Assembly: GCF_003951095.1 (NCBI RefSeq)
Contig: NZ_QXGL01000001.1
Coordinates: forward strand, 620,001 to 684,000
Reading direction: 5' to 3'
From: Bifidobacterium goeldii
GTDB lineage: Bacteria > Actinomycetota > Actinomycetes > Actinomycetales > Bifidobacteriaceae
Length of the DNA stretch: 64,000 nucleotides
The stretch's first letter is position 1, and each line of letters begins with the position of its first letter. Under the pieces are notes generated by a model. That model was not told the DNA's origin, made no database searches, and saw only the letters and a list, made by a program, of their open reading frames with translations. Positions 36,855 through 45,988 of this stretch are shown one piece after another. Both the position numbers and the translations under genes were made by a program.

Positions 36855-38402
36855 TCAGGCGGCCGCGCCCGGCTCCCCTGCTGCTGACCATCGTTCAGCC
36901 AGCGCACTCAAACCAGAAAAATGCGATCCCTTCAACAGCACCACCGTGTCAGCATGCTCGCGAGCCAATTCAGCAACACGCGCATCAGCCTGATCGGCGT
37001 TATGCACCCAGTCTACTGAGGCAGTGGTATCGCCGTCAGTGTGCTGAGCATCCTGCTCGCCTTGAGCAAGCGCCTGGCGTGCTCCATCAGCAATCGCACC
37101 AGCCAGCTGATCAAAATGTTCGTCAGTTGCATTGCCAACTGCCACCACAGCATCAAGGCCAAGTCCCGCAGCATACGCGCCAATAGACTCGTGCAACGCC
37201 TTCTCGTCACCGCCAAGCTCAAGCATGGCACCAAGTACAGCGACACGGAACGGCTTGACGCCACCGCGACGCCAACGTGCCAGTCCATCAAGACCAGCCT
37301 TCATGGAATCAGGATTAGCGTTGTACGAATCGTCAATCAGCGTAAACTGGCCGCCTGCACGCTGCACCGCAGACACCGCCATACGATGAGGACTAATACG
37401 CGACTGTGCTGCCAACGTTGACGCAATATCCGTCAACGACATGCCAAGCGTGCGTGCCACGCTCGAAGCTGCAAGCGCATTCATCACATTGTGCGCGCCG
37501 CAAATACCCAGCGTTACCGGTACGCGTTCGCCATCAGCAGCAATCATGGTGAAGGAAGGATGATCAAGATCATCAGTGGTGATATCACGCGCAGTCAACA
37601 AGTCAACGCGACCATCATGCTGGTCTTGAATGCCAAACCACAGTACGTCACCAGGAGCAATAGCAGCCATTGCGGCTACATGCTCATCATCAGCATTCAG
37701 TATTGCCGTACCACCGGGAACCAAGCCCTGCACGATTTCGCTTTTTGCTTGCGCAATACGTTCCACCGAGCCAAATTCGCCCAAATGCGCGACACCGACC
37801 TTGAGTACCACTGCAATATCTGGCGGGGCAATACGCGTGAGTCGAGCAATCTCACCAACATGGCTTGCACCCATTTCTGCAACAAGGAAACGCGTACGCT
37901 CCCCCACTTTGAGTGCAGTAAGCGGCAAACCAATCTCATTGTTGAACGAGCCAACAGGTGCAACGGTCGGGCCAACTGTTGACAGCAATGCGGCAGTGAG
38001 GTCCTTGGTCGTTGTTTTGCCAACCGAGCCGGTAATACCAATAATCGTGAACGGTTCACCGCTTGCACGGCGGGCAGCAATATTGGCGCGAGCCAGTGCG
38101 CCTAGTGCATCAACCGTATCGTTCACAATGATCTGCGCAACCGGAGCCTCAACCTCGTGTTGTACCAGTGCGACTGCAGCACCCAATTGGGCTGCTTTCG
38201 CCACAAAATCATGCCCGTCAACACGCTCGCCAGCGATGGCGACGAATACTGAGCCTTCGCGTACTTGACGCGAATCGCTCACCGCGCTGGTTACTACAGC
38301 GTCAGCATCGTGCACAGCGGTTTGCGGTACGATCAACCGTCCGTTCACTGCCTGCGCGACCTGCGCTACAGTCAGCGGCATCATCGTTGCCTCGTCGTTC
38401 AT
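36855..38402 (-). CDS. murF: UDP-MurNAc-tripeptide D-alanyl-D-alanine ligase MurF
   Basis: MurF joins D-Ala-D-Ala to the UDP-MurNAc-tripeptide, completing the pentapeptide precursor. The 515-residue protein has SDSRQVREGSVFVAIAGERVDGHDF in the substrate domain, the ATP loop GITGSVGKTTTKDL, GNFNNEIGLPLT-like SFNNEIGLPLT, and DDSYNANPDSM. It starts with an ATGA overlap with the upstream MurE-like gene, with AGGAGG ten bases before the ATG, so the two are translationally coupled. Confidence 0.95.
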   Translation of the reverse strand: MNDEATMMPLTVAQVAQAVNGRLIVPQTAVHDADAVVTSAVSDSRQVREGSVFVAIAGERVDGHDFVAKAAQLGAAVALVQHEVEAPVAQIIVNDTVDALGALARANIAARRASGEPFTIIGITGSVGKTTTKDLTAALLSTVGPTVAPVGSFNNEIGLPLTALKVGERTRFLVAEMGASHVGEIARLTRIAPPDIAVVLKVGVAHLGEFGSVERIAQAKSEIVQGLVPGGTAILNADDEHVAAMAAIAPGDVLWFGIQDQHDGRVDLLTARDITTDDLDHPSFTMIAADGERVPVTLGICGAHNVMNALAASSVARTLGMSLTDIASTLAAQSRISPHRMAVSAVQRAGGQFTLIDDSYNANPDSMKAGLDGLARWRRGGVKPFRVAVLGAMLELGGDEKALHESIGAYAAGLGLDAVVAVGNATDEHFDQLAGAIADGARQALAQGEQDAQHTDGDTTASVDWVHNADQADARVAELAREHADTVVLLKGSHFSGLSALAERWSAAGEPGAAA

Positions 38403-39337
38403 GCCTGTTGATCCTCCTTATGGGACTGCGTATAAGACGGTTCACGGTGCGCGAGCTCGTGGGAGACGCGCAATGCGCTACGAATATTGCTTTTGCGCAC
38501 ACCGGCTGCCATTACCATGGCGATCGCAAGCGATAGTTCCCGAATACTTTCGCGATCATGTGCAAATGGTGCTCCAGCTGCAAGCAAATCAGATTCTTCA
38601 TCGCTGGCCGCAATATGCGTTTGATCGTCAACAATAAACCCATAGTGACTGGCGAGCTGCTCAGTAAGCGAACGGCGGTCATCGGGCAGAATGTGAATGC
38701 GTTCCACGCCGATAACATCAACGTTCACGCATGTCAGCGCATCCGGTTGCAGCGTGCGATCATCCAACGCGATTACTACAGCCGCAGCACCATCTTCTAC
38801 GCATACTGACAGCGTTTGCTGTACGTCAAGAATGGACAGTGGATAGTGAAGATCCAGCTCACGTTCCAATGATTTAGACCCTGCTGAGGTAATAACTCCC
38901 ACAGGATTGCCGAGCATATGCAAGAATTCAGCAACATAGTCAACGTACGGCTCAACGCGATCAGCATCATCAGCGCTGACTACGAACACAGCGAGTGAAT
39001 TCGATGGCGTACCAGCGAGATCACTGGCAAGCCGGCCCAGTTGTAGTGGGGTCAAGCGCGCGCGACACAACGGTAGTTCAGTGCGATCGCCAGGCAAACG
39101 TAGTGATGGTGGCACCAACGCTGCATACGCGCCTCGCGTCTGCGCTTCAGCAATTCGTTTAACATCTACGCTCTGCGCGGGCACGTACAAGCATCCTGGG
39201 CGCACCGAATCAATATCATCGGCAATCGAGGTGACCGTCACTCCCGAGGCAAACGGTGGGTCTAATTCGAACCCATACCGCTCAGCCATATCACCTAGCG
39301 TCATGCGCCCGGCAACAGCTTCGCTCACTGCGCTCAT
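38399..39337 (-). CDS. Degenerate MurE-like protein without ATP-binding loop
   Basis: This 312-residue protein occupies the place of murE between ftsI and murF. Its first part resembles the MurE substrate-binding domain (MTLGDMAERYGFEL, SIADDIDSVRPGCLYVP, AYAALVPP). The P-loop region, however, reads GVITSAGSKSLERE, lacking the GTxGKTT signature, and the protein is about 190 residues shorter than MurE. The metal and ATP motifs and the C-terminal domain are not seen. It is an intact frame with a good AAAGGTGGG ribosome binding site and an ATGA overlap with murF, so it is translated and probably kept for a non-catalytic role. It is called a pseudoenzyme by inference. Confidence 0.75.
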   Translation of the reverse strand: MSAVSEAVAGRMTLGDMAERYGFELDPPFASGVTVTSIADDIDSVRPGCLYVPAQSVDVKRIAEAQTRGAYAALVPPSLRLPGDRTELPLCRARLTPLQLGRLASDLAGTPSNSLAVFVVSADDADRVEPYVDYVAEFLHMLGNPVGVITSAGSKSLERELDLHYPLSILDVQQTLSVCVEDGAAAVVIALDDRTLQPDALTCVNVDVIGVERIHILPDDRRSLTEQLASHYGFIVDDQTHIAASDEESDLLAAGAPFAHDRESIRELSLAIAMVMAAGVRKSNIRSALRVSHELAHREPSYTQSHKEDQQA

Positions 39338-39428
39338 CGTCCCACCTTTCCCTCGACGTTCATCATGATTTCCTCATATCCTCCAGAACCGTTGTGGTTC
39401 GCTACGGTTTGTTCCGCTGCTGATATGC

Positions 39429-41243
39429 TCACCAGTCCACTGCAATAGCATCGTTGCGCGGGCTCGAAACGGGCACATCGTACTTCTGCATAAGGAATTC
39501 ACCGATCTGCGCAAAAATCGGGCCTGCAGTCACACCGCCATACGTGCCAGCCGGATCCTTCAACACCACAGTAATCACATACTGCGGATTGTCGGCCGGA
39601 ATCATACCGGTGAAGTCAGCGACAATAGAGGTCAGTCGGCCATCAGCACCAGCAACCTCAGCAGTACCAGTTTTTGCCGCAATACGGTAGCCGTCAACGT
39701 GCACGAGCTTGTCGTACGATTCAGCAACTGACTCCATGGCGTTCTTCACATCCGACGCAACCTGCTCGTCCACAACACGCGTGGCACTGCCCGAAGTGGG
39801 AGTTTCTACCGTGCCATCAGCGTGCGTAATCGACTTGATCAGCGACTGCTGATTGCGCACACCCTTATTGGCGATAGTGGCCACCACGTTAGTCAACTGG
39901 ATAGCGTTCGTTGTGTAGCCTTGGCCGAACAGCACCGTATTGGAAGTACGACCATCCCACGCTTCAGGAGAGCGCAGCACGCCTTGCGATTCGCCAGGAA
40001 TGTTCAAACCGCTGGACTGCCCAACACCAAACTTGGTGAGGAATTCGTAGCGTTGCTCATTGGTGTACTGTGCGGATGCCATCACCACGCCAACGTTCGA
40101 CGAGTTTTTAATAATGCCCGCAAGCGTCCAATGCTCATCGCCATGCGATGACGAATCGTGATATTCCTGACCGTTCTTCGTATAGGAGTACGGCACGGTG
40201 AACTTGTCAGTAGCCTTATGCAAGCCGGTTTGCAGCAAGCCAGCCATCGTAATGACCTTGCCCACCGAGCCTGGTTCAAACGTTTGGCTGACTGCACGCG
40301 CAGTATTGAGCTTGGCATCATCACTGCCAGCCTCATACTCGTCAGTGTCTTCAAGAGCAAGAATTTCTCCAGAACCGACCTTTTGCACAACGGCAATACC
40401 CCATGCCGCGCCACTCTTTTCCTTGCCCTCTTTCAACGCTTTCTTCACATACCAGTCAACATCATGGTCGATCGTCAATGCCACGTCCGAGCCGTTAACC
40501 GCATCCTTGGAATCGGTCATGGTACCGGGGATTTCCTCGCCACCATTGCCCTGCTGGTACACAACATAGCCGTCAGTACCGTTGAGCGCCGAATTCTCCA
40601 TTTGCTCAATACCAGCAACGCCCGTATTCGAATCGTCAACGCCACCGAGCAACGCACCGAGCTGCGTGCCATTGGCGTATACGCGCTGGCTCGACAACGT
40701 GCCATACACAATGCCGCCCAAATGCAGGTTATCAATAGCTCGCTTCACAGCCGGTTCCACGTCCTTTTTGATAACCACATACCGGTTCGTACCAGTCAGT
40801 TTGGCGCCCAACTCCATGGAGTCAAGGCCCAGCACAGGCGCGAGCAGGCGCGCAATAGCAGCCGCTCCCTTAGCGCCAACACGCTTACCGTTGACTTTAT
40901 GGCAGAATCCAGCTTTTTCAGCCTGCTTCGTACCGCAATTAATCGGTTCGAACGTTGAAGCAAGATACGGGTCACCAATAATGGTGTAGCGTTCGACGCT
41001 TTGCGCAAGTACCGTGCCGTTCGTATCAGTAATACGACCGCGCATAGCCTTCACCGTAACTTTGCGCGTGCGCGCATCAGTTGCAGCCTGCGCAGTAGTC
41101 TGACCGTCAATAAGCTGAATCGAAGCCAGTTTGATCATGCACGACGAGGCAATAAGCGCCAAAACCACGCCGATCGCAATGCATTCAGCAGCAAACCGGC
41201 GGGCTTTAGCGAATTTGACAAGCGAAGTGATGGCCTTGATCAT
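39429..41243 (-). CDS. ftsI: Septal penicillin-binding protein FtsI (PBP3 class B)
   Basis: FtsI is the transpeptidase that cross-links septal peptidoglycan together with FtsW. The 604-residue protein has an N-terminal membrane segment at about residues 18-40, a pedestal with MRGRITDTNGTVLAQSVERY, and the transpeptidase motifs SVGK (FEPGSVGKVITMAG) with the active serine, SSN (KNSSNVGV) and KTG (AAKTGTAEV). Length is usual. Its start overlaps the FtsL-like stop by ATGA. Confidence 0.95.
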   Translation of the reverse strand: MIKAITSLVKFAKARRFAAECIAIGVVLALIASSCMIKLASIQLIDGQTTAQAATDARTRKVTVKAMRGRITDTNGTVLAQSVERYTIIGDPYLASTFEPINCGTKQAEKAGFCHKVNGKRVGAKGAAAIARLLAPVLGLDSMELGAKLTGTNRYVVIKKDVEPAVKRAIDNLHLGGIVYGTLSSQRVYANGTQLGALLGGVDDSNTGVAGIEQMENSALNGTDGYVVYQQGNGGEEIPGTMTDSKDAVNGSDVALTIDHDVDWYVKKALKEGKEKSGAAWGIAVVQKVGSGEILALEDTDEYEAGSDDAKLNTARAVSQTFEPGSVGKVITMAGLLQTGLHKATDKFTVPYSYTKNGQEYHDSSSHGDEHWTLAGIIKNSSNVGVVMASAQYTNEQRYEFLTKFGVGQSSGLNIPGESQGVLRSPEAWDGRTSNTVLFGQGYTTNAIQLTNVVATIANKGVRNQQSLIKSITHADGTVETPTSGSATRVVDEQVASDVKNAMESVAESYDKLVHVDGYRIAAKTGTAEVAGADGRLTSIVADFTGMIPADNPQYVITVVLKDPAGTYGGVTAGPIFAQIGEFLMQKYDVPVSSPRNDAIAVDW

Positions 41244-41704
41244 TGCGCAGACCCCTTGCTGGGCGTATACCCATTGAGATCAATCGTGATGGAATCCTGG
41301 GAAGGAACCATGCCCATTTTCTGCGCTTTATCAGGCAGTGAAGCAATTAGCGCATCAAGTTTGGCACGATCATCCTGCACATCCTGCGACAAGACGTTAA
41401 TGTGATTCTGCACTTCAGAAGCTTCAAACGAGTTCTGTACCATCTGCGTGCGCAGCATCAACGCGCCAAGCAACGTCGACAGCAAAAATGCCACCGCAAT
41501 AACAATATGAATCAACGGCGTGCTGCGCGTACGCGTCCACGCAATCAGTCGACGGAAACGTTCAGCCATACCATCAGGGCTCTTGTCTGAACGCGTGCCA
41601 TCAACAATATGCAACTGCGGACGCGATGCTGGACGCGCCTCGCTTGGTGCGCGTCGTCCCGCAGGCGCGGCGCTTGAGCGAACCGTTCGCGATGTGGATG
41701 CCAT
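41240..41704 (-). CDS. FtsL-like bitopic division protein
   Basis: This 154-residue protein lies between rsmH and ftsI, the invariant place of ftsL. It has a basic, low-complexity cytoplasmic N-terminus of about 55 residues (Ala/Arg/Ser/Pro-rich), one membrane segment at about residues 66-84 (IHIVIAVAFLLSTLLGALML), and an extracytoplasmic helix with heptad-like repeats (FEASEVQNHINVLSQDVQDDRAKLDALI) that would form a coiled coil with FtsB and FtsQ. FtsL proteins diverge strongly in sequence, so the name rests on position and topology. AGGGGA precedes the ATG, and it is coupled to ftsI by ATGA. Confidence 0.78.
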   Translation of the reverse strand: MASTSRTVRSSAAPAGRRAPSEARPASRPQLHIVDGTRSDKSPDGMAERFRRLIAWTRTRSTPLIHIVIAVAFLLSTLLGALMLRTQMVQNSFEASEVQNHINVLSQDVQDDRAKLDALIASLPDKAQKMGMVPSQDSITIDLNGYTPSKGSAQ

Positions 41705-41719
41705 GTCAGTCCCCTGCTG

Positions 41720-42895
41720 TCAGTAAGCGATCGATGTTGAAGTCTGTTGATTATGTTGTGTACGCTTTGCGCGGCCTCGTCGACTGGACTGCTCACGCTG
41801 AGAGCGCTCGCGTCCTTCACGTGAGTTCTGCTGTTCGAACTGTTTGCGCCACCGCTGCGGCAGTGGTCGTACCAGTTCCACACCGCGCAGCCTTACTGAG
41901 GCTGATCGCGGATTGCCCGCAATCTCTTGCTCGTCGGCTTTCATCGCGCCTTTAGTGATCGCGCGGAAGAACGGTTGCGCGTCGTCAGGAATAATTGGCA
42001 ATCCGGCAGGCGCATCTACCTTGAGTCCTTCATTCATGAATGACTTCACTGTTTTGTCTTCCAAGGAATGGTATGACTCAACGACTAAGCGGCCGTGCGG
42101 AGCCAATCGCTGCGCAATCTGCGGCAGTGTTCCAGCAAGCTTGTCGAGTTCGCCGTTCACTTCAATACGCAGTGCTTGGAACACGCGCTTAGCAGGATTG
42201 CCTGCGGGGCGGTGCGCTTGCGGCACGGTTTCATCAACCAATCGATTGAGTTGCCCCGAAGTGGTGAGCGGTTCATGGTCACGTACGGCAACAATACGGC
42301 GAGCGATTTGCTTCGAGAATCGCTCTTCTCCGTAGGTGCGGAAAATACGCACAAGATCTTGCTCAGAATACTCAGCTAAGATGCGCGCAGCAGTCAGCGG
42401 CTGGCTGACATCCATGCGCATATCGAGCGGAGCGTCATGCGAATAGGAGAAACCGCGATCGGTTTCATCAATCTGCAAACTGGACAAGCCGAGATCCATG
42501 AACGCAGCATTCACCGTACTAATGCCCAGATCATCAAGCACGTCACCGAAAGCATCAAACGCAGCATGCACGGGCGTGAAACGATCAGCCAATCCTTCTC
42601 GACGAATGCGTTCAGTAGCCATTGCGAGCGCTTCAGCGTCACGATCAATGCCGATCAGGCGTGCGCCTGGAGCCGCCTTGAGAAAAGCGATCGTGTGTCC
42701 TGCCAATCCCAATGTGCAATCTACAGCAATAGCACCCTCGCTCGCGAGCGCAGGCGTCATTAAATCTACGCATTGCTGGAGCAATACGGGTTGGTGGATG
42801 GCAGCAAGGTCGGTGGAGCGTGATTCGACATTGCTGGCACTGTTTACACTGTCAGTGACAGTGCTGCCAAAGTTAGTATCAGTCAGGTTGTCCAT
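41720..42895 (-). CDS. rsmH: 16S rRNA (cytosine-1402-N4) methyltransferase RsmH
   Basis: RsmH (MraW) methylates C1402 of 16S rRNA using S-adenosylmethionine. The protein has HQPVLLQQCVDLM, the SAM loop DCTLGLAGHTIAFL, DRDAEALA, FMDLGLSSLQID, YSEQDLVRIFRTYGEERF, and LVVESYHSLEDKTVKSF, all family hallmarks. The start is ATG 42895, overlapping the mraZ stop as TGATG, giving 391 residues; the longer frame to 42973 lies inside mraZ. The final 50 residues are Arg/Gln/Ser-rich. Confidence 0.95.
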   Translation of the reverse strand: MDNLTDTNFGSTVTDSVNSASNVESRSTDLAAIHQPVLLQQCVDLMTPALASEGAIAVDCTLGLAGHTIAFLKAAPGARLIGIDRDAEALAMATERIRREGLADRFTPVHAAFDAFGDVLDDLGISTVNAAFMDLGLSSLQIDETDRGFSYSHDAPLDMRMDVSQPLTAARILAEYSEQDLVRIFRTYGEERFSKQIARRIVAVRDHEPLTTSGQLNRLVDETVPQAHRPAGNPAKRVFQALRIEVNGELDKLAGTLPQIAQRLAPHGRLVVESYHSLEDKTVKSFMNEGLKVDAPAGLPIIPDDAQPFFRAITKGAMKADEQEIAGNPRSASVRLRGVELVRPLPQRWRKQFEQQNSREGRERSQREQSSRRGRAKRTQHNQQTSTSIAY

Positions 42896-43413
42896 CAGAA
42901 ATCCACCGCCGGTAGTACGTCGTCGGCTATGTCGGAATAGCCTTGTTCTTTCTCGTTGAGATACTGCTCCCAAGCCTCGCGGTTCCAGATTTCGGCGCGA
43001 GTGCCTACACCGATTACTACGATGTCGTTGCCGAGATTCGCGTAATCGCGAAGCATTTGTGGCACGAGCACACGTCCTTGCTTGTCTGGGTCTTGGTCAA
43101 CCGCGCCGGAGAGGAATACGCGTAGGTAATCGCGAGCGGCTTTATTACCCATTGATGTGCGCTGAATCTGTAGCGCGATCCTGCGAAATTCACTTTGCGG
43201 TAGCAGATAAATGCAGCGCTCCTGCCCGCGCGCCATAACAAGGCCCGGTCCGAGTTGTGTACGGAACTTGGCTGGTAAGGCAATGCGGCCTTTAGCGTCA
43301 ATTTTGGGCGTGTAGGTGCCCAACAACAGCGGAGGCAAACCGGCGAGATCCAGCCCCGCAGTAGGGTTCGAGGCAGGGTTCGGCACGCCCTGCGGTGCCG
43401 TCTCATCAATCAC
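42895..43413 (-). CDS. mraZ: Transcriptional regulator MraZ
   Basis: MraZ is a double SpoVT-AbrB protein that represses the dcw cluster, usually binding spaced TGGG repeats. The 172-residue protein contains the two repeats: LLGTYTPKIDAKGRIALPAKFR and AVDQDPDKQGRVLVPQMLRDYA. An extra 30 residues precede the usual start. GTG at 43413 is well supported by AAAGGAGGTG eight bases before it. It is the first gene of the cluster, and its operator lies just upstream, so it probably regulates itself and all downstream genes. Confidence 0.95.
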   Translation of the reverse strand: MIDETAPQGVPNPASNPTAGLDLAGLPPLLLGTYTPKIDAKGRIALPAKFRTQLGPGLVMARGQERCIYLLPQSEFRRIALQIQRTSMGNKAARDYLRVFLSGAVDQDPDKQGRVLVPQMLRDYANLGNDIVVIGVGTRAEIWNREAWEQYLNEKEQGYSDIADDVLPAVDF

Positions 43414-43444
43414 CGGTTCACCTCCTTTGCATTAATCCGCATAC

Positions 43445-43486
43445 ACCAAGTCACCACTTTACCCCACTCGTCACCATCTTCCCCCA
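43445..43486 (-). promoter_or_regulatory. MraZ operator: TGGKG repeats at 10-base spacing
   Basis: On the minus strand TGG starts at 43486, 43476, 43466 and 43456, exactly ten bases apart, reading TGGGG, TGGTG, TGGGG and TGGTG, with a fifth TGGTG eight bases further. Regularly spaced TGGGN boxes one helical turn apart are the known MraZ-binding arrangement. The site ends about 30 bases before the mraZ start, fitting autorepression. Confidence 0.82.
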
Positions 43487-43698
43487 CGAAAATGTCTTTT
43501 TGACGTGTTTTCGGTGCTCATCCTCCACATCCGGCGATTCGCGGCTGACAGATACCCCCGCGTGCCGTGTCGCACTGTCATGACAATCGCCGCTGAGCTG
43601 CATTGCTCACGTGAACGTTCGTATGCCCTTTGCGCTACATTAGATTGCCTTGAGTTTCACCCCTGGACCATTGGCACTTCACGAGAGAGATGGACAGA

Positions 43699-45978
43699 AT
43701 GTCGGGATTTTCCTCGCAGCTGCATGAAGAACAGCAGGCCGTTGACCGCGCCTATAACCGCCTAGACGCATTACGCGCACAGAACCGTTCTCGGCTTGAC
43801 ACCGTGCGCGCAGCCGGCTCGCACGGCTCGCCCACCCAGCGCACTGAGCGTGACTCCTTCGCCACCATGTACGAGGACCGACTCACCCAGCTGCGCGCTG
43901 TTGAGGATCGGCTCGTGTTCGGCCGTCTCGATGATGTGCACGGCAAACGCAGGTACATTGGGCGCATTGGATTGGCCGACGAGAAGCATGAGCCGATTTT
44001 GACGGATTGGCGTGCCGAGGCAGCGCGCCCGTTCTACGAGGCCACGCCGTCCAATCATGGTGACATTGTTATGCGCCGCCATATCACACTCAACTTCCGT
44101 GAAGTTGTTGGCGTGGAAGACGAAGTGCTTGACATTCACTCTGAGCAAGTCGGTAAAGCTTCTTCCGCCGGTACACTCACCGGCGAAGGCGCTCTGCTGG
44201 CATCGCTCAGCTCGCGACGCACTGGCAAAATGACCGATATTGTTGCCACAATCCAAGCTGAGCAGGATCGTATTATCCGCTCTGATATGGCTCATGCTGT
44301 TATCGTGCAGGGTGGTCCTGGTACCGGCAAAACTGCAGTCGCATTGCACCGTGCCGCATACTTGCTGTATACGCATCGCAATACATTGCAGCGTTCTGGC
44401 GTGCTGGTTGTTGGCCCTAGCTCTACGTTCTTGCATTACATTGACCAGGTGTTGCCGTCTTTGGGTGAAACTGGTGTAGTCAGTCGTACGATTGCTGATC
44501 TCATCCCTGGTATTACTGCTACTGCGCACGATGCGCCTCGAGCCGCCATGCTGAAAGGCGATCGGCGTATGGCGCAAGTGATTGCGAACGCAGTCGCCGC
44601 TCGCGAACGTGTACCCCGCGATCTGCCAACTATTCATGTCAACGGTCTGGCCGTGCGCATGACTGCTACTGACGTGCAGCATGCCATCGAACAGGCGAAG
44701 CGCACTCGTCAGCCGCATAATAAGGCTCGCGACACGTTTGTGCAGTCAATGCTGATGTCATTGCGCGATCGTTACGCAGAACAGCTTGACTATACGCCAA
44801 GCCAAACGGAGCTTTCACAGGCACTGTCGCAGCTGCGCATGAATGATAAAGTGCGTATCGCGTTGAATCTTGCTTGGTTGCCTATGAATGGACCATGGCT
44901 GATTGATCATTTGTGGGCCAATCCAGCACGCCTGCGCGCATACGCCCCCTGGCTGTCCGACGAGGATATTGCGACGCTGACGCGACCGAAGGGTTCGCCG
45001 CTTACTGTGTCGGATATTCCGCTGCTTGATGAGGCTATGGAATTGTTAGGCACCGATCCGAAGACTGCAGCTCAGCAGGCTGCTCGCGACGCCAAGCGCG
45101 CTGAAGAAGAGCAGTTTGCTCGCGATACGCTTGCGCAGGCTGGTATTGGTTCAGGTATTGTGACCTCGCAAATGCTTATTGACCATATGAATGGTGCAGG
45201 CGATGAGATGACTGCTCAGCGCGCAGCGGCTGACCGTGAATGGACGTACGGGCATATCGTTGTTGATGAAGCGCAAGAATTGACGGCAATGGACTGGCGC
45301 ATGCTCATTCGTCGTTGCCCGTCTCGTTCCTTTACGATCGTGGGCGATGTGGCGCAGACTGCGGCTCTTGGCGGCACGCGTCGCTGGAACAGCACGATGG
45401 ATCGCCTGTTTGGCGAGCATAACTGGGAGCTCAATGAGCTGACGATTAATTACCGTAATCCGCAGGAAGTGTCGCATCTTGCCTCTCGTTTTGCACAACA
45501 TGAAGGCTTGTATATTTCCACTGTGAACGCGGTACGTACTATTCCTGATGCAGTACAGCGTGTGACAGTGAAGGATCAGGCTGCATTGAGCGACGAGGTT
45601 GCGCGCGTTGCCACGCAACTTGCGCAGCGGTTTGTTTCTGCTGATGGCACTGGACGCGTAGCTGTTATCGCTCCGGATTCGTATCTCGACACGCTGAGCA
45701 ATGCGATTCTGTCTCGTCTTCCCGACGCTTTGGGTCAAGAAGAAGCGGCGCGTATTGCGCGCCAGAAAGAGTGGGATGCGCAGGTTGTTGTCACTTCTAC
45801 TGAAGCGGTGAAAGGCCTTGAATTTGATGCTGTGGTGGTAGTTCAGCCAGGGCGTATCGAAGAAGACGCTCCATCGCGTCTGGTAGCTGCCGCTGACTTG
45901 TATGTGGCAATGACTCGTCCGACACAGCAGCTGTTCATCGTGCGGACCGATGATGACGAAATCGCCCTGAACCTCTAA
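43699..45978 (+). CDS. HelD/HelR-like RNA polymerase-associated UvrD-family ATPase
   Basis: This protein of about 759 residues is a superfamily 1 helicase-like ATPase with Walker A GGPGTGKTAVALHRAAYLLY, Walker B HIVVDEAQELTAMDWRML, IVGDVAQTAALGG, LTINYRNPQEVSHLA and VTSTEAVKGLEFDAVVVV. An N-terminal region of about 200 residues with a helical LHEEQQAVDRAYNRLDALRAQ arm and a DWRAEAARPFYEA segment is the mark of HelD-type proteins, which enter RNA polymerase and recycle stalled complexes. In some actinobacteria they give rifampicin tolerance. ATG 43690 and 43699 are both possible; the latter has better spacing from GAGAGA. serA follows ten bases after. Confidence 0.85.
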   Translation: MSGFSSQLHEEQQAVDRAYNRLDALRAQNRSRLDTVRAAGSHGSPTQRTERDSFATMYEDRLTQLRAVEDRLVFGRLDDVHGKRRYIGRIGLADEKHEPILTDWRAEAARPFYEATPSNHGDIVMRRHITLNFREVVGVEDEVLDIHSEQVGKASSAGTLTGEGALLASLSSRRTGKMTDIVATIQAEQDRIIRSDMAHAVIVQGGPGTGKTAVALHRAAYLLYTHRNTLQRSGVLVVGPSSTFLHYIDQVLPSLGETGVVSRTIADLIPGITATAHDAPRAAMLKGDRRMAQVIANAVAARERVPRDLPTIHVNGLAVRMTATDVQHAIEQAKRTRQPHNKARDTFVQSMLMSLRDRYAEQLDYTPSQTELSQALSQLRMNDKVRIALNLAWLPMNGPWLIDHLWANPARLRAYAPWLSDEDIATLTRPKGSPLTVSDIPLLDEAMELLGTDPKTAAQQAARDAKRAEEEQFARDTLAQAGIGSGIVTSQMLIDHMNGAGDEMTAQRAAADREWTYGHIVVDEAQELTAMDWRMLIRRCPSRSFTIVGDVAQTAALGGTRRWNSTMDRLFGEHNWELNELTINYRNPQEVSHLASRFAQHEGLYISTVNAVRTIPDAVQRVTVKDQAALSDEVARVATQLAQRFVSADGTGRVAVIAPDSYLDTLSNAILSRLPDALGQEEAARIARQKEWDAQVVVTSTEAVKGLEFDAVVVVQPGRIEEDAPSRLVAAADLYVAMTRPTQQLFIVRTDDDEIALNL

Positions 45979-45988
45979 GGTGGTGGAC

